DNA of 64,000 nt from Icerya purchasi (Eukaryota; Arthropoda; Insecta; Hemiptera; Monophlebidae). Within the stretch, counting starts at the first letter, position 1. Each line of letters begins with the position of its first letter. Shown here piece by piece: positions 57,130-64,000 of this stretch. The notes beneath the pieces are model-generated. The model was not told the origin of the DNA and did no database searches. It saw only the letters and a program-made list of their open reading frames with translations. The translations under genes were made by a program, and so were the position numbers. The stretch covers positions 139,822,172 to 139,886,171 of the forward strand of contig CM077115.1 of the NCBI GenBank assembly GCA_039619475.1, in the 5' to 3' direction.

Positions 57130-60100
57130 ATCTCTTTCCATTTTTCTAATTGATGAACTCGACTACGCTCGGCGACCTCCTCTGCCAACACTAAACCGTC
57201 TCGTGAAGGTTTTTGGCGCTCAATTTGGTGGAGGTAGACTCCTCTAACAAATGAAAACCATCAAGCTCAATCTCTCCTAAATCGACCATACCGCCGAAAG
57301 AATTATGTCCTGGTTGGAAAACACTGAGGAAATTAATAGTGGGATAAATAATTTCCACATTAAAAATGTGCAAAACGACAAAATCAATATATAATCAATA
57401 AGAATAACTAGTAATAATAATAATAACAATAATAAATATCATAACAATAACAATAACACTAATAACAATGGTAATAATAATTACAATTTTAAAACTATAG
57501 TTGTATCAATAGAAACAAAATAACACGTGTCTCTGATAGGAATAATATCGCTAATATTAAATCAAATTTGAATAAAATTAACTAAACTTTCCTTCGGACC
57601 GTCCCGGCGTCTTCAAAATTTTTGTCGAAAAGTTCCTCCCTGATAGGAGAGGTAATCTTCATCCGCTAGCTTTTGCTTTATATTTTCTCTGTTATAAATG
57701 TACAGTTCATTCAGCCTTTTACGCTTTCCCTTTATAGAAGGAAGCCTACAAGCTTGTATAATACCAGATTCGAGCACAATTTTCTCGAATTATCTAATGT
57801 CGAATCTCCCTTCAACGAAAAAAAAACACAAAAGAACCCATATTGTGGTCTAGTCTCCCCTCTATTGCATTTATTTTTCTGTATTCTCCTAATCTTGGCC
57901 TCACATGCTTCCAGAGAACACTTGATGACACTTTTAGTAGTGATCATACATCTATTCTTTCTCCTTCTTCCAGTTTTCAGCCTCTTCATTTCCCCCCAGT
58001 GGATTTTTTCTAATACCAATCGGAGACCAAATTTCGATGAATCCCTCTCTCCTATTCGTGTTATTCTCACAATCCCATATCCTAAAAGTCTTTTCGCCCA
58101 ATCGCTTTATTCCGCTCGTTTCTTCATCTTTTCTTATTCTAATGCGAAGGCTCGATTTTTCCTAAAAAAAAAAAGCTAAGAAGAATTTCTCGGAAGCAAT
58201 TCCGTTTCTCTTTTTCCTAGAGATTCGTCCTTCTCTCAGATTTGTAAAATGGCTTGGGCGTTTAGAGATCTGCCCTTTCCGAGCGCTCACTGTGTTCTTC
58301 TCCACCGCCATCGCAAATTCTTATTTTCTTAGATTATATCGCACCCATCTATGCTACATCTCCTTTCCATTATGATAAATTAGCACCTATTTTTAATAAG
58401 CCTATACCACAACGCTTCCCGTGATTTGATGACCCTTTCATTTCTTATCCTTAAAAATTTCTCTCCGCTCTCGTTACATTCTCTTTCGAATATTTTAATT
58501 CCTAATCTTAGAATCTACTCCTAAACCTGGATTTTATAATCATCCGCATTCCTAAAAGAAATCGATCCTGTTTCCGTCCTATATCTTTGGCTTCCTGTCT
58601 TTGTAAACTCTTTGAAGGTACGATGAACAATTGTCTCCTCTAGTGGTTAGTATGTTCAGTTTTTGTACGAAGCTTTTCCCATCAGATGTATACAAATATT
58701 CCCCCTACCTCCTATTAAGAAAATTACCGTGTCCACTTTCGTCGATGTTTCTTTCGCGTTTGATAAAGTACATCTTCCTACTCAATGTGTCAAACTTCTT
58801 TCGCTTAACATCCACTTTCATCAGGCACACAATTTATTTTCTTCTCACTCCCTCTTCACTTTCAGAATGCATCTACCGCAGACTTTTCCGGAGGTCCCAT
58901 CTCAATTCTGCTCTTTTCAATATTTATGTCCTTAATATCGCTTTACTCCCAACGGAATCCTTCTCTCTACTATTTCCCAACGATATCCTTATCTAATCCA
59001 CCTCTAACGATTTGACCACTGGCAACGAAAAGTTAAATAACTTTAGCAGTTCTCTCTCTAATATTCATCTCATACTTTCTCCTTCAGTCTTATTTTAAGG
59101 TTTTCACTAATAGCGCCCTAGTAAGCATTGTTTTTCATAACACACTCTTATTCCTACCGTCAATTGTTATCTTGATGTTATTCTAAACAGTCGACTGTCT
59201 TTCCATGAACACAATTATTTTCACAATTTTTCTCTTAAAAGACTCAATCTTCTTAAAACTCTATCGCCATACAAATGGGATTGTAATCCTTTGGTTCTTT
59301 TAATCATTCATAAAGCTATAATTCGCTCCAAAATCAAAGAAACTCATCCAAATTATTTCTTTCTAAACCCAATAAAATCCAAAACGCCAGCCTCCAACTT
59401 TATATTGGAGAGCTCTTAAATGTTTCCTTATTCTGACAATTCTATCTGAATCTAATATGCAACCTCTTTTCATCCGCAGATTTCAACTTGGATATAATTT
59501 CCTATTTAAACGTTTTCCTATATCATCGTCTGATCTCATTTCCTCTTATATTTATATTAAAAACAACTAGCGCTCTGTTTTCCACAAAATCCCATCTTCT
59601 CTCCGATAGCAGTCTGAGTTTTCAAATTTTCACCTTACATTTTTTCCCACAATAAGCATTTAGCATTTAATCAACGTCGCCCCCTTCCTCTTCGTGCTAG
59701 TTTCACCTCTCACTTTTTAATTAAAACGGAATTCCTCCACCCAAGGCCGTGTCCACGGGGGGGGGGGGGTTAACCCCCCCCCCCCCATGAGAACTGAAAT
59801 AGTTATTATAAATACAAAAAGATCTGAAAAAAATCAGAAAAAAATCACAAATTTAAAATAAATATTGATGATTTTTTAGGGTGTTTTTAGCTACTTTTAA
59901 AAGAAAAAAGAAAAAATATGCTGCATATTTTTAGGTACTTCATTAATATTTTATGCAAAAAAAATTTTATTACGAGTATAATTAATAACATATGTAATTT
60001 TTATTAATGTTCATATACGGGGTAATTCAGTTACGTAAATTATTAATATATAAATCAAAATTATGGAAATTATTAATAGTACAAATATTAGTGAAAAATG

Positions 60101-61030
60101 TATTATAAAATAAATATGCAAAGAAAATTTTCACCCCCCCCCTCCAAAATTCTGGGCACGGGCCTGCCTCCACCTGTTTAACATCTCATTCCCCATTTCA
60201 TGTATTATTCTTTCTCGATGACTTTAAAAGTGGCTGGCGCGATTACCTCCTCGTCGCTGCACCATTCCGAGCCCTTCCGATTACCCTTCCTTCTGCACCA
60301 TTTTCACAACTGAATTAATCTCCATTTTACGTGTCATCTATTTCATTTCGGTAAATTCCTTATCGTTTCTGACTTCAAAGACATTTGTCAGGCTATTTCT
60401 TCTTCTTTTTCTTATTCTTACAAATATTATTACCTCCGTCTTCTAATCTCCCGCTCTGTTTTCATAGACCTTCTATGGGTTTCTGGTCGTTACGACATTG
60501 AGGGCAATGATGCTGCGGATTTGCTAGTTTGCTTAGGTTCCCGAAATGGTTCGTTTCTCAACCATTTTTTTGGCTCAGATATCCAGGACCCTTTGCTCAA
60601 ACAACCATTCCCCAGACTGTGGTCAGACATTTACCCTGCTTTATTTTCAAATCGTGATTCTCATTGCTTTCTAATACAGCCTACATTCTGTCCGCAGTCT
60701 TGGTTCCAAACCTCTTTCGCTTATCGTCGTTCCGCGATCGTTTCCTTAATTAAATAGGAAATTAATAATTTTCTTCTCTCCTCTTCTCTGTCTTCTCCCC
60801 GCTATTGTCCTCTTCATAATATCAATCCTCCTCTTGTATGTGATGCAAACCATGTTTCCTTTAAATGCTCCACCTCTGCTGTCAAACGTTCCTTTTTTAT
60901 GTCAAAATTTTATCACTGGGCCTTCCTACTTCTCACAACTCTTCCTTTGTCATTTCCGTTCCATCTCCAGCTATAATCGCCTTGATTTAACCTTTTGATT
61001 ATTGGGTCAAAGCTACTGGCGGGCACAATA
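57130..61030 (+). pseudogene. Near full-length decayed RNase H-type LINE (copy g), split by a hAT MITE
   Basis: The longest copy of the family a-g. ORF1-like traces: an Asn-rich stretch (57410-57480) and PSDRPGVFKIFVEKF, then RRGNLHPLAFALYF (57590-57690), resembling the GPFxVxVE and HPL motifs of LINE Gag proteins. Endonuclease traces may lie at 57840-58180. RT: FRPISLASCLCKLFEG (58575), DVSFAFDKVHLPTQCVKLLS (58742), ALFNIYV (58913) and a mutated YADD box FPNDI (58973), then FHEHNYFHNFSLKRLNLLK (59205). RNase H and C-terminus: VSGRYDIEGNDAADLLVC (60480), FPRLWSDIYPALFSNRDS (60608), RRSAIVSLI (60728). The 3' end has GGGTCAAAGCTACTGGCGG. It is full of stops and indels. The MITE at 59742-60166 is inserted within it. 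Confidence 0.75.
59742..60166 (+). mobile_element. hAT-type MITE, copy 2
   Basis: 425 bp, flanked by perfect 8-bp duplications CCTCCACC (59734-59741 and 60167-60174). Ends are CAAGGCCGTGTCCACGG and, reversed, CAGGCCCGTGCCCAGAA. The left inner end is G13 followed by TTAA and C14, which is itself a near-palindrome. It matches 39965-40401 along its length. It sits inside the LINE at 57130-61030, so it inserted after that LINE. Confidence 0.93.
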
Positions 61031-63395
61031 ATAAAAACAAGAGTATGGAAAAAAGGTAATCAATATCGGTCATTTTTAAAATAACACGCTTTCTTTTTTA
61101 CTTACAAATCAATTAGTAAACAAAAATTGGTGTAGAGTGTAAGTATATGGCACAACAACATTCCTATTAAGTAACTTTTTCCCAGAGTTGAATTCGAGAA
61201 TAATATTAATCTTCCCCAACCGTCCGCATACAGTCTATTTAAAATTATTAACGTTACATTCAGAGGAGTACATTAATTAATTAGCACCGTTATAATTATT
61301 TAAGTATCGTTTTAATTTCAAGACACTTCTCAAAAAGACTGCGAAAACTCTCAAGTTTATAAAAATAACAAATTAAATGACAAAATTGTTTTCTTAAATT
61401 TGTGTAAAAAAATGAATTTTAACAATTTTCAATTTATTAATTAATTTTTAATGTTTTTTTTTTTTTTTTTTTTTTACTTTTTCATCTTCATGTATAGGGC
61501 ACATCCACAATATTGATTACTAATACCCTCGACCACTACATTTTAAACTATTATAATAATACAAATTTTGCGAGGAAATCATTTAAAAAGTTCCTTATCT
61601 AAATTGTAAATTTAAAAATAAAACTAAAAGTAATAATAAAATTTCTTCAATTTCGTAAACCGTTTCTGCGATCAGTGTAAATAAATCCCCGTTAATAAGT
61701 GAAGAAACATTATAATCGTATGCAAAAAAGCAAATTAAAAACAAATATATTTTGATGCTCTATATTTGTTGGTTTAAGATTATTAAGTATTAACTTCAAA
61801 ACATGCTGATTTTTATTTTTTCTGTATCTTAAAAATATTCCCACGTTGTGAATTTATTTTACGTTGACTATCAAAAATCATCAAACCTTTTTTTCTTTTC
61901 TTTTTTCTTCCCCTTAACTTACGCGTTATACTGAAAATTTTTTATTATCAACAAAGCTTCCGAATATTATAAAATTTAAATAATTTATAAAATACTTATG
62001 TCCTGTGTCACCGGCGATCTATGTAACATTTTTATGCGTCCGACGTGAAAAAAATATATATTTGAAACATTAGTTTAATGGTTATACACTATTAATGTTA
62101 TCTTCCACCGTAATAGTTACAGCTTAGATAATGTATATCCCCCCAACGCCGAAAAAGTTTCTGTATATGCTGCTACTGTTTAAACACATAAATGAACACT
62201 ATAAATTACCAATAATAGGCAGAAAAATGGAAAATAAAAAAAAATAAAAATATATATATAAATTAGATGTTAGTGACGGTATAATTTTGGGAAGGACAGA
62301 GTGTTCATTTTGAATTTACTTTTATTAAAAAACAAAACTGAAAATGGTCCGTCTACAGGAGTGTTTTATGTAAATAATGTTGTTAAATTATATTCCAATA
62401 CCACTTTGTAAAATCGATACAATAAAAAAAAAAGAAGATGTATCAGAATCCCGTCAATGGGACTTGACTTAATCAGCGCAAAATTAAAGGGAAAATAAAA
62501 AATTAATGGTGTATAAAAACCCAACTTTTTTAAAACCACCGTAGGAGTTCAAGTTACAGAAAACTGCTCTGCAGAAACATGAATACGTCATTATGTAAAC
62601 ACTTAGTACTAATTTTTATTTTTCCGAATTTACATCTACAAAACGTCAACACTGCTTAAACAGATTTTTTCGGCTACTTTAAAGTTCAAAAGGACATTAA
62701 AATTGAATTGTTCCATTAATTTTAATCACGTTCTGTCACATAAACAGATCACTTCAAATTTTTACCCCCCCCCTCCTCCTCCCAAAAAAAACAAACAAAA
62801 AAACAAATCAAAATACTTGTTGTTCAAAAATAACTCTATTAACCGCTTTCAAGTACACATTTTAATTTCTATTGTAAACACATGAAGTTGTTTGTTTTGA
62901 GAGGAAAATTACACCACCTTTTCATTCTAATTTAGAAGAAAATTTACAATTAGCTAAAAAAATTAAGTTTCGATACACACGCGGTCTACACTAAAAATTG
63001 CGTTATGTTTCTCTCAGTTTTAGTAATCAATAATGGTAGTAATAATAATAACTTTAAAAAATAACGCCCTAATGGGGATATTCTTTTTTATTTATTTATT
63101 TATTTATTTTAAATAATCTGCAGGTCCCACACGAGACGTAAGCTGGTCTTGAGAACTAAACAAAGCTATATTGTTTATTTCAAATAATTATCACAATACA
63201 ATTAGGAAACCAATTATATCTTATTCAACGAACAAAACATTCTGATTCTGTTCACTCGAATACATAATCAGCTTTCTTTAACAGTATATAATGACAACGT
63301 ACCGACCAGGGGAATTATAAAGATGTCCAAAAGATTAATGAATTGGCCCGGTAACTATACTAATATAAATATATATATATATATATATATCTATA
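61031..63395. other. AT-rich non-coding stretch
   Basis: No gene is supported. It contains a T-run at about 61450-61476, C-rich/A-rich tracts at 62765-62805, and (TA)n at 63368-63390 leading into the element at 63396. Confidence 0.45.
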
Positions 63396-63737
63396 TTAAT
63401 TACAACGTAATTCTTAGGCTACCCCCCATTCGAAAAAATGTCCCAATTTTATGTAACGTTTGTTATATTTTATAGGATTTTTGTTATTGTTATTTAAAAA
63501 ATGTCACAATTTTATGTAACGAAAAATGTAACGAAACAATATCTTAATTTTATGTAATGAAAGTTAAATGTTAGAATAGGATTTTTGTGGTTATGTTATT
63601 TTTTGTGTGTGTTGATGCCAGTAAGAATTACGTTGTAAATTTTGATCATTTTATACAAAGTATAGAAGAGAAAGAAACAAAAATAAAAGCAAGAGGGGTC
63701 AAGGGGCACAGCCCTTTGCGAGGCCAAAGTGGCCGTG
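63396..63737 (+). mobile_element. TA-flanked element, long type A
   Basis: 342 bp. It has the head TTAATTACAACGTAATTCTT and the internal arm TAAGAATTACGTTGTAA (perfect 17-bp complement). The tail ATACAAAGTATAGAAGAG is followed by the hairpin AAGGGGC-ACA-GCCCTTT, with GGCCAAAGTGGCC as the second palindrome, before TTTATATATATA. It is very similar to 29755-30122. Confidence 0.9.
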
Positions 63738-64000
63738 TTTATATATATAATTATGTTTTATTTGTTTTTGTTTTTTTGTAGCATTGTTTGCGATTTACAT
63801 TTTACCTTTTATAAACTCCATTATTTATCCTCCTTCATATCAATACGAGTACTACGATTACAGCAAACTACGAGTCAGATTTTATTTTCATTTTTTAGTG
63901 TTTTATTTCGCTTTTGTTTTATTATCCAGTAATTTTACGAACAGCGCGATCAATCCACATTATCAATTAAATAACAACATTTACAAAACTTGAAGTACGA

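Noticed and set aside
57673..58179. 168-codon plus-strand frame considered as an independent gene
   Set aside because: It lies between ORF1-like and RT traces of the decayed LINE at 57130-61030 and is best explained as part of it.

Overview
The window looks like non-coding or intronic DNA of an arthropod, most likely an insect. It is strongly AT-rich. Apart from transposon-derived reading frames there are no long ORFs. It carries many A/T homopolymers and (TA)n microsatellites, and its mobile-element mix is typical of insects: RNase H-bearing non-LTR retrotransposons, Jockey, a GIY-YIG Penelope-like element, mariner, Mutator-like, hAT-type and Helitron-like pieces. I see no bacterial features, CRISPR, rRNA or tRNA.

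Host-gene signal is sparse. Two well-formed minus-strand exons lie about 50 kb apart: 51214-51360 (49 codons) and 1423-1542 (40 codons). Both are open throughout, both have AG/GT borders and both are phase 0 at each end. They may belong to one minus-strand gene whose very long intron fills most of the window, but that link is inference and I cannot name the product. A weaker plus-strand exon-like segment lies at 22712-22930.

Mobile elements explain most of the remaining recognisable sequence. (1) A nearly pristine 5'-truncated non-LTR retrotransposon (7279-9525) has a 718-codon open frame with RT, RNase H and a CCHC knuckle, then a 3' hairpin and poly(A). (2) One decayed RNase H-type LINE family left at least seven copies (2765, 3460, 4691-, 14490-, 21765, 47422- and 57130-61030). 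(3) Other LINE relics lie at 25764-28290, 32530-33030(-) and 38985-39720, and a Jockey fragment at 52466-53181 has a perfect 13-bp target duplication. (4) A Penelope-like GIY-YIG end lies at 36337-37420(-). (5) DNA elements are a Mutator-like relic (about 10720-12186), a mariner relic (53517-54300, -), a foldback element built from a mariner transposase 5' end (42073-42549), two copies of one hAT-type MITE (39965-40401, 59742-60166), a second hAT-type element (54492-55127) and a Helitron-like 3' end (46032).

The most unusual component is a family of about 235-370 bp repeats bordered by (TA)n. They have a 17-bp subterminal inverted repeat and a short GC-rich hairpin near the 3' end, and occur singly, in tandem and head to head (4151-4690, 16430-16742, 19743-20338, 29755, 34097, 54300, 63396). 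The architecture resembles Helentron-associated non-autonomous elements. A second theme is a hammerhead-like sequence module found at the Penelope end and, at two other loci, as inverted pairs. A decayed C2H2 zinc-finger array lies at 49088-49890.
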